The notes under the pieces: model-generated
Seen by the model: only the letters and a program-made list of their open reading frames with translations
The model's database searches: none
What the model was told of the DNA's origin: nothing
Made by a program: the position numbers and the translations under genes
Shown: positions 16,639 to 24,087 of the stretch, in pieces
Position numbering within the stretch: the first letter of the stretch is position 1
How the letters are laid out: every line of letters begins with the position of its first letter
Assembly: GCA_963675655.1 (NCBI GenBank)
Contig: OY776489.1
Span: 62,001 to 126,000 of the forward strand
Source of the DNA: CAXXOK01 sp963675655
Lineage (GTDB): Bacteria > Bacillota > Clostridia > Christensenellales > Aristaeellaceae
DNA: 64,000 bases
Reading direction: 5' to 3'

Positions 16639-18225
16639 TTACTCACTTTTCCGGTAATCGCGCGGTGTGATGCCTGTATTCTTCTTGAATAAGTAACTAA
16701 AATAGTGCGGGTCGTTATACCCAACGCTGAAAGCCACGTCCGACGTACGCATCTGCTGATCTCGCAGCAGTTTTTTCGCCTCGGCCATCCGTACGGAAGT
16801 AAGATACTCGGTGAATGTAACGCCTGTTTCCTGCGAAAAGATCGTACAAAAGTGGTTGTTGCTCAGCGCCACATGCCCCGCAACCTCCCTAAGGGTCAAG
16901 TCCGGGTTGGAAAACTGGCTGTTGATAAACGCCTTTGCTTTGCGAATCACCAGCCCGTACCGTGCAGAGCCTTGCTCGTCACGGTACGTCAGCGCCGCGT
17001 GTAATAGCTCGCGCGCCATCGCCATCGCTTCCTCCAGCGTTGATGCTACGGCGCTTTGTCCGTCCGGCTGGAACGCGGAAGGGATAATCTCCTGCGGGTC
17101 GCCGCCGCTATCGCGGATGATACGGGAAGCAGAAAGAACAATATCCACAAAGATATAATTAATCATCAGCTTGCTTTGCGCCGCTGTTTGTCCGATTGAA
17201 TGGATATATTCCGTTAAAATCCGGCTCGCATCTCCCCGTCCCGCATTACGCAGTTTCTCATACAGCTGCGGTACTTTTATATTCACCAGCGATAGGCTGT
17301 CCTGCGGGACAATATCCAAAACCCCAACAATCCGGCGGTCACGGTTTGCATTTTCCGCCTCATTCAGCGTTCTAAGCAGCGCACAGGCATCCGCATAGGA
17401 GCTTGATACCTCCCTGAGCGTCGATACGGTCGTGCCAATAGCCATAAGGGGCTTCAAATCGGTATTACGCTCCACATCAAACTTTACCGATTGCGCCAGT
17501 CCATAGGTACGTTCTTCAATATCGCTGTCATCGTCTCCCATAACCAGCATAACAAACCGCCCTTGCATTTGGCACAGGCAAACGGTGCCGCCGCTGCTTT
17601 CCGCCAGCCGACGCAGTAGGCTTTCGGCGGCGCGCGTCTCCTCCGCGCTCACCGGCCCGCGCCCCAAATCGACAACCATGGTTAGGTACCGGCCCGCAAC
17701 CAGACTCATCTGCAAGGTACGGGCACGCTCACGGATTTCCGTTTCCGGCGCACCCGCAATTAAATCGTTTAAGATACGTTCTTTCAGCAGTTGCCCGGAT
17801 GACGCCAGTTGATCCCGATAGGTACGCAGATTGGCCTGTCTGCGTTTATCATCACGAATGGAATCGGCCAAATGGTTGAGCACCTGTAAAAGCTCCTGCC
17901 CGCTAACAGGTTTAAGCAGGTATTCCTTCACCCCCAGCGAGATTGCTTCCCGCGCATAGGCAAAATCATCATATCCGCTTAAAATGACAATATACATCCA
18001 CGGCATCGCGGCGCTCACCGCACGGCAAAGCTCCAGACCGTCCATAAACGGCATGCGAATATCCGTGATCAAAATATCCGGTTTAATATCCTGCAGCATG
18101 GAAAGGGCTATTTCACCGTCCGGCGCTTCCCCGGCCAGCACAAAGTCCGTATCTTCCCAAGGAAAGTTACTTCGAATGCCTTCCCGCACCACAATTTCAT
18201 CGTCCGCCAGAAACACCTTGTACAT
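16639..18225 (-). CDS. Response regulator with AraC-type DNA-binding domain (YesN-like)
   Basis: A 528-residue regulator from ATG 18225, preceded by GGGGAGG; the open frame further upstream lies inside the kinase gene. The receiver domain (1-120) has the acidic pair DDE at 8-10, phospho-acceptor Asp55 in DILITDIRMP and Lys in EYLLKPV. A middle region of about 300 residues resembles the YesN-type spacer. The C-terminal 100 residues form two helix-turn-helix motifs, with LTLREVAGHVALSNNHFCTIF and the AraC hallmark DVAFSVGYNDPHYFSYLFKK. The start lies inside the 3' end of the kinase gene (29-base overlap). It probably activates the downstream sugar importer. Confidence 0.92.
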   Translation of the reverse strand: MYKVFLADDEIVVREGIRSNFPWEDTDFVLAGEAPDGEIALSMLQDIKPDILITDIRMPFMDGLELCRAVSAAMPWMYIVILSGYDDFAYAREAISLGVKEYLLKPVSGQELLQVLNHLADSIRDDKRRQANLRTYRDQLASSGQLLKERILNDLIAGAPETEIRERARTLQMSLVAGRYLTMVVDLGRGPVSAEETRAAESLLRRLAESSGGTVCLCQMQGRFVMLVMGDDDSDIEERTYGLAQSVKFDVERNTDLKPLMAIGTTVSTLREVSSSYADACALLRTLNEAENANRDRRIVGVLDIVPQDSLSLVNIKVPQLYEKLRNAGRGDASRILTEYIHSIGQTAAQSKLMINYIFVDIVLSASRIIRDSGGDPQEIIPSAFQPDGQSAVASTLEEAMAMARELLHAALTYRDEQGSARYGLVIRKAKAFINSQFSNPDLTLREVAGHVALSNNHFCTIFSQETGVTFTEYLTSVRMAEAKKLLRDQQMRTSDVAFSVGYNDPHYFSYLFKKNTGITPRDYRKSE

Positions 18226-19681
18226 CGTCTGTCCTCCCCAACGGCACGCACAGCGAGACCGTCGTTCCGTTATCATTACTTTGTATATGCACGCCCTCCG
18301 GCTGATTGTAATAAAGCTGAATGCGTTTATTGACATTAAACAGCCCGTAACAGCCGTGCTCCTCATCCTCATCTACGCTGCGTGCCAGGCTTTCCCGCAC
18401 CTGTTCCAGCCGCTCCGCAGTCATACCCGCGCCGTTATCCGTAACCGTCAGTAAAATTTTACCCTTTTGCTCACGGCCGGTTACACGCACCATACCGCGT
18501 CCGCGCCTATGCTTTATACCATGGTAGATCGCGTTCTCCACCAGCGGCTGCAAAAGCAGCTTTAAAATTTGCCGATTATATAATTCCCACGGAATATCAA
18601 TCTCGTAATCCAGAATATCTCGATAACGAATCTTCTGAATGGTTAAATACCCCTGTAAATGTTTAATCTCGTCCGAAAGCGGAATCCAATCGCGGCCTTC
18701 CGAAAGAGAAATACGGAAAAAGTCGCTCAATGCGCGCGTAATGTGGATGACCTCGTCTGTCCGTTGAGCTTCCGCCATCCATACAATTGCATCCAGCGTG
18801 TTATACAGGAAATGCGGGGCTACCTGCGCCTGCAGGGTGCGCAGCTCGCTGCGTTTTAAGTTCTCCTGCTCGCGGCGGTTTTCATCCATTAACTGCTGCA
18901 ATTTTCCGGCCATCACATTCAAGCTCTCGGTTAGCCCACGCAGCTCCAATACCTCCGGCTTATCCACACGTGCCCGCAGGTCGCCCTCGGCAATGGCCCC
19001 GGCAAAGCATTCCAGCCGGGATATGGGCGTACGGATAGACCGCGACAGCGAACGCTGCGCCAGCATTGCAAAGGTAAACGTGCATGCCAACAACAACACC
19101 ATAATCCACAGGATGAACATCAGCTGGTTTTGCAGCTGTTTACTGGTTTCTGTAGTCGCGGAAATCTCCACGGTAATATATTGCTCCAGAATATCCCCTA
19201 CCAGTGAGGATACGCTACGCACCTCTTCCAACAGCGCTTCATTATCCGCCACCAGCGCACCTGCGGCAATTTGCTCCCCCATGCGGTCGATGTAGCTTTT
19301 CAGTGTATCCATCGTGCGGCGGGCTACCGTAAGCTCGGTGGATGTACCCCCCGCCGCGGTTGCCAGCAACGCTTCCAGCGTATCGTTCACTTCATCCATC
19401 AGCGCATACTGCTGCCCCTCGCTAAAGGTAATACGGCCAGCGACAATGCTCCACATCTCATCGGGTATATTCTCATTGACCAGCGGTTTTAACGAAGATA
19501 CCCGCTCCACCTGCATAATGGCTTTATGGTAGCTGTCGGCATACGTGCGCATAGTCCAAATGCTTACCAGTGCCGGGATCATCATTAGCGCCAGAATTAC
19601 CATAAAGCTGAACCGTAGGCGCTGGGCCAAACTGTCATCTGTGCCGAAACGGCGAAACACACGGTCGAAGAATGCCCGCAT
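18197..19681 (-). CDS. Sensor histidine kinase (YesM/LytS-like)
   Basis: A membrane kinase of 494 residues from ATG 19681, preceded by GGGAGT. Membrane segments lie at about residues 23-45 and 210-232, flanking an extracytoplasmic domain of roughly 165 residues. A HAMP domain follows (RSIRTPISRLECFAG), then the His_kinase domain with APHFLYNTLDAIVWM containing the phospho-accepting His, then an HATPase with VENAIYHGIKH and DNGAGM. The start lies 2 bases after the stop of the lipoprotein sugar-binding gene, so sensor and kinase are co-translated. This suggests that the lipoprotein presents bound sugar to the kinase outer domain. Confidence 0.92.
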   Translation of the reverse strand: MRAFFDRVFRRFGTDDSLAQRLRFSFMVILALMMIPALVSIWTMRTYADSYHKAIMQVERVSSLKPLVNENIPDEMWSIVAGRITFSEGQQYALMDEVNDTLEALLATAAGGTSTELTVARRTMDTLKSYIDRMGEQIAAGALVADNEALLEEVRSVSSLVGDILEQYITVEISATTETSKQLQNQLMFILWIMVLLLACTFTFAMLAQRSLSRSIRTPISRLECFAGAIAEGDLRARVDKPEVLELRGLTESLNVMAGKLQQLMDENRREQENLKRSELRTLQAQVAPHFLYNTLDAIVWMAEAQRTDEVIHITRALSDFFRISLSEGRDWIPLSDEIKHLQGYLTIQKIRYRDILDYEIDIPWELYNRQILKLLLQPLVENAIYHGIKHRRGRGMVRVTGREQKGKILLTVTDNGAGMTAERLEQVRESLARSVDEDEEHGCYGLFNVNKRIQLYYNQPEGVHIQSNDNGTTVSLCVPLGRTDDVQGVSGGR

Positions 19682-19683
19682 TG

Positions 19684-20676
19684 TCAATACTCCCTTGGGG
19701 GAAGGCTGTCTAAATCCATATCGAATTCCGAAAACACTTCCTCGGTAGAATAGGTCGTGCGGGGTATCGCTTCTCCTGCTGCCAGCTTTTTCGTCAGTTC
19801 CATAATCATATCGCCAATCAGCGGTGTACACTCTACCACACAGTTTATTTTGCCCTGCTTGAGCAAATCAATGGCTGCTTGTTCTCCATCCACGGTTACG
19901 ATTATAATATCTTTTCCCGGCGTCAGCCCCGCATCCTCAATAGCCTCGATGGCTCCAAGCGTCATCGAGTCGTTATGGGAATACAGCACATCGATATCGC
20001 TATGGCGCGTCAACAGCCCCTGCATGCACTCTTTTCCTTTGGAACGTAAGAAGTCGCCGGAAACGGATTCCACAATCATAAAGCGGTCATCGCCCGCCAA
20101 CGCCTCGCGAAATCCGGCGCCGCGCTGCCGCATCGGCGTAGAATCCACCGTACCGGAAATTTCCACAATCGTAACTTGCTCGGCATGCGCCATCTTTTGC
20201 AGTACAAACTGTCCGGCCTTTCGCCCCTCTTCAGTAAAATTGGAACCTACGAAGCCCGCATACAGACTTTCATCCGTAACGTTGATTTGCCGGTCGGTAA
20301 TCAACACGGGGATATTGGCCTGTTTTGCTTCCTGCAGCACATTTTCCCACCCATCCTCTACGATGGGCGAAAACGCAATCACATCTACCTGATAGGCGAT
20401 AAAAGAGCGGATTGCCTTGATTTGCTTTTCTTGTTTCTGCTCAGCATTATCAAACATCAGCTGCACGCCCGCGCGTTTGGCGGCATTCTGCACCGAGATG
20501 GTGTTGCCAATACGCCAGGAGCTTTCAGACCCCAGCTGTGAAAAGCCCAATAAAATCTGCGATTCATCAGCGCTTCCAGTTGTTGTTTGCGCAGTCGTGG
20601 TACAGCTGCTTAGTAGCAGCGCACACGCCACGCACAGCGGAAACAGTTTACGAACCGCCGGAATGTGTGCTTTCAC
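19684..20676 (-). CDS. Lipoprotein sugar-binding protein, probable sensor for the adjacent kinase
   Basis: A 330-residue periplasmic-binding-protein-like lipoprotein starting at GTG 20676, preceded by GGGAGGAGG. The signal peptide ends in the lipobox LLSSC, so the mature protein is membrane-anchored by a lipidated cysteine. The fold is that of YtfQ: LLGFSQLGSESSWR, AIRSFIAYQVDVIAFSPI, LITDRQINVTDESLY, EISGTVDSTPMRQRGAGF, ESVSGDFLRSKGKECMQGL and YSHNDSMTLGAIEAIEDAG. It is closer to YtfQ in these motifs than the transport protein at 15414 in some places. Gene order (binding protein, kinase, regulator) is that of three-component sugar sensing systems, so signalling rather than transport is inferred. 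Confidence 0.85.
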   Translation of the reverse strand: MKAHIPAVRKLFPLCVACALLLSSCTTTAQTTTGSADESQILLGFSQLGSESSWRIGNTISVQNAAKRAGVQLMFDNAEQKQEKQIKAIRSFIAYQVDVIAFSPIVEDGWENVLQEAKQANIPVLITDRQINVTDESLYAGFVGSNFTEEGRKAGQFVLQKMAHAEQVTIVEISGTVDSTPMRQRGAGFREALAGDDRFMIVESVSGDFLRSKGKECMQGLLTRHSDIDVLYSHNDSMTLGAIEAIEDAGLTPGKDIIIVTVDGEQAAIDLLKQGKINCVVECTPLIGDMIMELTKKLAAGEAIPRTTYSTEEVFSEFDMDLDSLPPREY

Positions 20677-20766
20677 GGTTTCCTCCTCCCTGAAGCCCGC
20701 AATACGGGCTCCGGTTAAGCAGAGCCAATCTGCCACCCTGCATCATACGATTGTTCTTTAGGGATG

Positions 20767-20795
20767 ATTTTAACATCAATCGGAACGTTGTACAA
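20767..20795 (-). promoter_or_regulatory. Promoter of the lipoprotein-kinase-regulator operon
   Basis: On the minus strand TTGTAC (20790-20795) and TAAAAT (20767-20772) are 17 bases apart, about 90 bases upstream of GTG 20676. The terminator of the lacI-type gene lies just upstream. Confidence 0.65.
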
Positions 20796-20844
20796 GGCAA
20801 ATCCATTTTTACCCATTCAAAAAACGCAAAAGCCATGCAATTTA

Positions 20845-20871
20845 AACAAGCCGCCTTATCGGCGGCTTGTT
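20845..20871 (-). terminator. Terminator of the LacI-type regulator gene
   Basis: An 11-bp perfect stem (AACAAGCCGCC and complement) with a 5-nt loop lies 38 bases beyond the stop of the regulator gene; on the minus strand the stem ends in TTGTT and is followed by TAAATT. Confidence 0.75.
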
Positions 20872-20908
20872 CATCTTTTCTATTCCCGTTCAATGAAACA
20901 ATAGCGGT

Positions 20909-21943
20909 TTACGCTTCTTTTTCAAAATACCGTTCGGACCCGCGCAGTGAAAGCCGCGGCACAATAATCAACCGCTGCGGACTGCGAGCCGGCTCATCAA
21001 AACGGCGGATCAACAGCTGTGCGGCTTTCGCGCCCAAGAGTGTAACTTCCCGGTCCAGCGAACTATACGGAAGTCCAAACACCAGTTGTCCCGGCAGCTC
21101 ATCAAAGCCGACAAAAGCGGCATCCTGCGGAATGGATAACCCCAAATCCCGCATGGCATTCAAAAAGCCGATTTCGCTACGGTTATTGGCAATAAAAAAT
21201 GCGGTTGGCCGGGTCGGGCTGCTAAGCAGTGCTTTTGTGCGGCGGTAAGCCTCCTGCTGTCCAAAAATACCGGTAAGCATATACTCTTCGCGTGCTGCGA
21301 GTCCATTTTGCTCCATCGCCTTGCGGTAGCCTTCCAAACGCTCCCGCCCGATAAGCAACTGCATGTTGCCCGCAATTACGCCGATCTCCCGGTGTCCGGC
21401 TTGTATCAATGCTTCGGTTGCGGAATAGGCGCCGCTGAAATTATCGCTGAGCACGCAGTCGCACTCCAGCTTGGTCACGGGCCGATCCAGCACCACATAC
21501 GGCCCTCCCAGATCCGCCAGCCGTGACGCCATTTGCGCAAATTCCCGCTCGTCCTCATAATTACAGGCAGGGACGTAAATCAAGCCCTTTACACGCTGGT
21601 AACGCATAGCCTCCAGCGCTTTAAAATCACGCTGTATATCATTGCCGGACGTACGTAAAATCAACGTATATCCGCATTTATCCATAACTTCGCTTACCCC
21701 GGTTAACAGACCAGAAAAGAAAGGGTTATTCGCCTCGGGGATAATCAGCCCGATCGCATCGCTTTCCTGCCGGGAAAGGCTTCGCGCAAGCGCGGAAGGC
21801 TGATAGTGGTAGCGCTCCATGACAGCCTTCACTTTTGCGGCTGTTTCACGGCTTACATACCCTTTTCCGTTAATTACGCGCGATACAGTAGCTTTTCCAA
21901 CGCCGGCCTCGCGCGCAATGTCCTGAATGTTGACGCTTTTCAT
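20909..21943 (-). CDS. LacI-family transcriptional regulator
   Basis: A 344-residue regulator. The N-terminal helix-turn-helix is VNIQDIAREAGVGKATVSRVINGKGYVS followed by the hinge helix in PSALARSLSRQ. The rest is a periplasmic-binding-protein-like sensor domain with IGLIIPEANNPFFSGLL, GYTLILRTSGND, and GHREIGVIAG. GGGAGGAA precedes ATG 21943. It sits directly upstream of the sugar-sensing operon and is separately transcribed. It probably represses genes for the same or a related sugar; its own promoter region has a LacI-operator-like sequence (21958-21971), suggesting autoregulation. Confidence 0.9.
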   Translation of the reverse strand: MKSVNIQDIAREAGVGKATVSRVINGKGYVSRETAAKVKAVMERYHYQPSALARSLSRQESDAIGLIIPEANNPFFSGLLTGVSEVMDKCGYTLILRTSGNDIQRDFKALEAMRYQRVKGLIYVPACNYEDEREFAQMASRLADLGGPYVVLDRPVTKLECDCVLSDNFSGAYSATEALIQAGHREIGVIAGNMQLLIGRERLEGYRKAMEQNGLAAREEYMLTGIFGQQEAYRRTKALLSSPTRPTAFFIANNRSEIGFLNAMRDLGLSIPQDAAFVGFDELPGQLVFGLPYSSLDREVTLLGAKAAQLLIRRFDEPARSPQRLIIVPRLSLRGSERYFEKEA

Positions 21944-21957
21944 CGGTTCCTCCCATA

Positions 21958-21971
21958 TGAAAACGGTTCTA
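21958..21971 (-). promoter_or_regulatory. LacI-operator-like sequence in the regulator's leader
   Basis: TGAAAACGGTTCTA has the central CG and the outer TGAAA half of LacI-family operators, with two mismatches in the other half. It lies about 15 bases after the promoter -10 box, suited to repression. Confidence 0.4.
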
Positions 21972-21981
21972 GAATATCGAA

Positions 21982-22010
21982 ATTATAACGTTTTGGCTTT
22001 TCTCTGTCAA
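21982..22010 (-). promoter_or_regulatory. Consensus promoter of the LacI-type gene
   Basis: On the minus strand TTGACA (22005-22010) and TATAAT (21982-21987) have a 17-base spacer. Both boxes are perfect. Confidence 0.87.
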
Positions 22011-22084
22011 CTGAATCACGCAGCTTATGTACAATCCAAACAGGATGTTTCCTTAAAACGCTTTTCCTTTGTTCGGTTTTACGG

Positions 22085-22090
22085 TATAAT
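22085..22090 (+). promoter_or_regulatory. -10 box of the nadD-yqeK/rsfS operon
   Basis: TATAAT ends 24 bases before GTG 22115. No good -35 box lies 16-18 bases upstream. Its closeness to the in-frame ATG at 22097 argues that translation does not begin there. Confidence 0.5.
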
Positions 22091-22114
22091 CATCCTATGG
22101 AAGGAGGCGCGGAT

Positions 22115-23317
22115 GTGGCAAAAGAACGCATCGGCCTCATGGGCGGGAGTTTTAATCCCATTCATGAGCGCCATTTAAATATCGCCGCCTGCGCGCTGGA
22201 GGAAGCAAGGCTGAACCGGGTTATTTTCATCCCAACCGGTCGTCCCCCCCACAAGCATGACTCACTCGCGGATGCGGAAGATCGCTACGAAATGACCTGT
22301 CTGGCGACTTTACGGGAGCCGAAATTCAGCACATCCCGCATAGAGATCGATCGCGAGGGTGTTACGTATACGGCCGATACGCTTACCCAGTTACACTGGC
22401 AAATGCCCGCTGCGGAGTTTTTTTTCGTTATTGGTGAAGATACCATGATGGATTTACCCCACTGGCATACGCCGGAAAAGGTGTTTTCTCTCTGTACGTT
22501 TCTGGTATGCCGCCGCAGCACACAAAACGCTTACGACCATCCCATTGTACACGATTTAGAAGCGAAAGGCGCACGGTTTTGGTACCTGTCCCTGCCACCG
22601 GAGCCCATCAGTGCTACGGAAATCCGCGCCCAGATCGCAAGTGGAGAAACGCCGCATGCTCTTCCGCCGCCAGTGCACGAGTATATACGGTACCGCGGTT
22701 TGTATGGCATTGCCCCAACACCTCAAGGCGCCGATGCAATTTACCCGAAGCTGAAAACCATCCTGAGTGAAAAGCGGTTTATTCACTCCCTGAACGTAGC
22801 CGCTACTGCGCGAGAATTGGCCCGTTTGCATGGGCTGAACGAGACGCAATGCGAAATGGCAGGGCTCATCCACGACTGTGCTAAATGCATGCCGCTACAA
22901 ACGCTGCAGCGCATTGCGCGGGAGCATCGCCTGCTGCTGGATAAAGAAACCCTGTCCAACGCCAACCTGCTACACGGCCCGGTTGGCGCGGTGCTGGCGG
23001 AAACAGAGTACGGCATACACGACCCCAACATCCTGTCCGCTGTACGCTGCCACACCACAGGCCGCATCGGCATGATGCCGACCGATATGGTTTTATTTTT
23101 AGCCGATAAAATCGAGCCCGGCCGCCGTTCATACCCCGCGTTGGAATCCGTACGCGAACTGGCCAAAACCAACCTTGTGCGGGCAACCATTTGCTCGCTG
23201 CGCTCAACGCAAATCCATGTGATCCAGCAGAAAAACACGCCGCATCCTTCGAGCCAGCGTGTAATCGATTGGCTGGAGCGTTTACCTACCGAGACAATAA
23301 AGGAGAGATTGCCCTGA
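22115..23317 (+). CDS. nadD: Fused nicotinate-nucleotide adenylyltransferase (NadD) and HD hydrolase (YqeK)
   Basis: About 400 residues from GTG 22115, with GGAAGGAGG 8-16 bases upstream; the in-frame ATG at 22097 would lie almost at the transcription start. Residues 1-195 are NadD: GGSFNPIHERHLNIA, FIPTGRPPHK, VIGEDTMMDLPHW and the ISATEIR motif. It transfers AMP to nicotinate mononucleotide in NAD synthesis. The glycine in the usual HxGH motif is Arg (HERH). Residues about 215-400 are a YqeK-type HD domain, with AGLIHDCAKCMP and ANLLHGPVGAVLA; YqeK family members hydrolyse Ap4A-type dinucleotides. In many Firmicutes nadD and yqeK are adjacent separate genes; here they are one frame. The stop overlaps the next start by one base (TGATG). 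Confidence 0.92.
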   Translation: MAKERIGLMGGSFNPIHERHLNIAACALEEARLNRVIFIPTGRPPHKHDSLADAEDRYEMTCLATLREPKFSTSRIEIDREGVTYTADTLTQLHWQMPAAEFFFVIGEDTMMDLPHWHTPEKVFSLCTFLVCRRSTQNAYDHPIVHDLEAKGARFWYLSLPPEPISATEIRAQIASGETPHALPPPVHEYIRYRGLYGIAPTPQGADAIYPKLKTILSEKRFIHSLNVAATARELARLHGLNETQCEMAGLIHDCAKCMPLQTLQRIAREHRLLLDKETLSNANLLHGPVGAVLAETEYGIHDPNILSAVRCHTTGRIGMMPTDMVLFLADKIEPGRRSYPALESVRELAKTNLVRATICSLRSTQIHVIQQKNTPHPSSQRVIDWLERLPTETIKERLP

Positions 23318-23679
23318 TGGAAGGAAAAGAAATCGTTCTGAAAGCCGCCGCCGCCCTCTACGACAAGAAAGCACAGGATATTGTAGCATTGGATGTATCG
23401 GGATTAACTGTAATTACCGACGCCATGGTCATCGCCAGCGGCCGCAACGTGCTGCAAGTGAAGGCGCTGGCTGATGAAGTGGAAGATAAACTGTCGCAAG
23501 CAGGCGTAGAACCGCTGCGTAAGGATGGCCAACAGGACGCGCGCTGGATTGTACTGGATTACGGTACGGTGCTGGTGCACCTGTTCCATATTCAGGAGCG
23601 GGAATTTTACCACCTGGATAAACTTTGGGAACACGAGAATAACCGTATTCTGTTGCCGTTTGATGACACGGAAGAATGA
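23317..23679 (+). CDS. rsfS: Ribosome silencing factor RsfS
   Basis: A 120-residue protein of the RsfS (YbeB/Iojap) family. Family features are the start with KAAAALYDKKAQDIVALDVSG, ITDAMVIASGRNVLQVKALADEVE, and the end WIVLDYGTVLVHLFHIQEREFYHLDKLW. RsfS binds L14 on the 50S subunit and blocks joining with the 30S subunit in poor conditions. Translation is coupled to nadD-yqeK by a one-base stop/start overlap, with AGGAGAG upstream. The nadD-yqeK-rsfS order is common in Firmicutes. Confidence 0.95.
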   Translation: MEGKEIVLKAAAALYDKKAQDIVALDVSGLTVITDAMVIASGRNVLQVKALADEVEDKLSQAGVEPLRKDGQQDARWIVLDYGTVLVHLFHIQEREFYHLDKLWEHENNRILLPFDDTEE

Positions 23680-23864
23680 TTCCCGTTGTTATTTTACATA
23701 GGAAATCCGCTAATGTATTATTTCCCCACCACTGAAACACCGCTTCTATTGGCAGGAAAAGAAAGCCATGTTTTCCCCATCGCGTTCTTACCATCCGGCA
23801 ATAATAATGCGTCGGGTCGTTGACGCCTTTGCGTATCTGATAAACAGCAAAAATATTTGATTTT

Positions 23865-23917
23865 AAGTAACAAACAACAGCTGATGAGCTCATCAGCTGT
23901 TGTTTGTTACTTTTTAT
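23865..23917 (+). terminator. 48-nt perfect palindrome followed by a T run
   Basis: A 24-bp perfect arm ending in CAGCTGATGAG meets its complement with no spacer (centre GAGCTC at 23886-23891). It is followed by TTTTTATT on the plus strand, so it probably ends the nadD-rsfS transcript and insulates the metal-binding protein promoter. Confidence 0.8.
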
Positions 23918-23928
23918 TCATTTTGGTC

Positions 23929-23957
23929 TTGACAGATACGCCTCACATGCCTATAAT
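23929..23957 (+). promoter_or_regulatory. Consensus promoter of the metal-binding protein gene
   Basis: TTGACA (23929-23934) and TATAAT (23952-23957) have a 17-base spacer. Both boxes are perfect. Confidence 0.9.
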
Positions 23958-23960
23958 TTG

Positions 23961-23977
23961 AAAATGAAATTCATTTT
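23961..23977 (+). promoter_or_regulatory. Probable metalloregulator operator
   Basis: AAAATGAAATTCATTTT is a perfect 8-1-8 inverted repeat 3 bases after the -10 box, across the expected transcription start. The AT-rich form and the gene it controls suggest a Fur/Zur-type repressor. It is not an exact match to published Zur or Fur consensus, so the protein is inferred. Confidence 0.65.
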
Positions 23978-24087
23978 TAATTTGAATTTGAATGTCTCCC
24001 AATCGTCCTGATCTGCATAAAGCCACCTATTAGGCTTTCCATCTTTCAGGCGCGCTCCCCCAATCTACCCCATGGAGGTAAAGGTAA

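Larger units (their letters stand above)
23680..24087 (+). other. Gene-free stretch between rsfS and the metal-binding protein gene
   Basis: No convincing gene lies here. The stretch holds a 48-nt palindrome with terminator character (23865-23917), a consensus promoter (23929-23957), an operator-like inverted repeat (23961-23977) and a leader of about 100 bases with GGAGG at 24074. The 185 bases directly after rsfS show no recognisable element. Confidence 0.7.

Noticed and set aside
16639..18372. 49-codon N-terminal extension of the YesN-like regulator
   Set aside because: It lies inside the kinase gene; the receiver domain begins exactly at ATG 18225 with a strong ribosome-binding site.
22056..22070. 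LacI-operator-like AAAACGCTTTT before nadD-yqeK
   Set aside because: It lacks the outer conserved positions on both sides, and there is no reason for sugar control of this operon.
23429..23893. 154-codon minus-strand open frame over rsfS and the spacer after it
   Set aside because: It begins in the 48-nt palindrome, overlaps rsfS and has no ribosome-binding site or family likeness.
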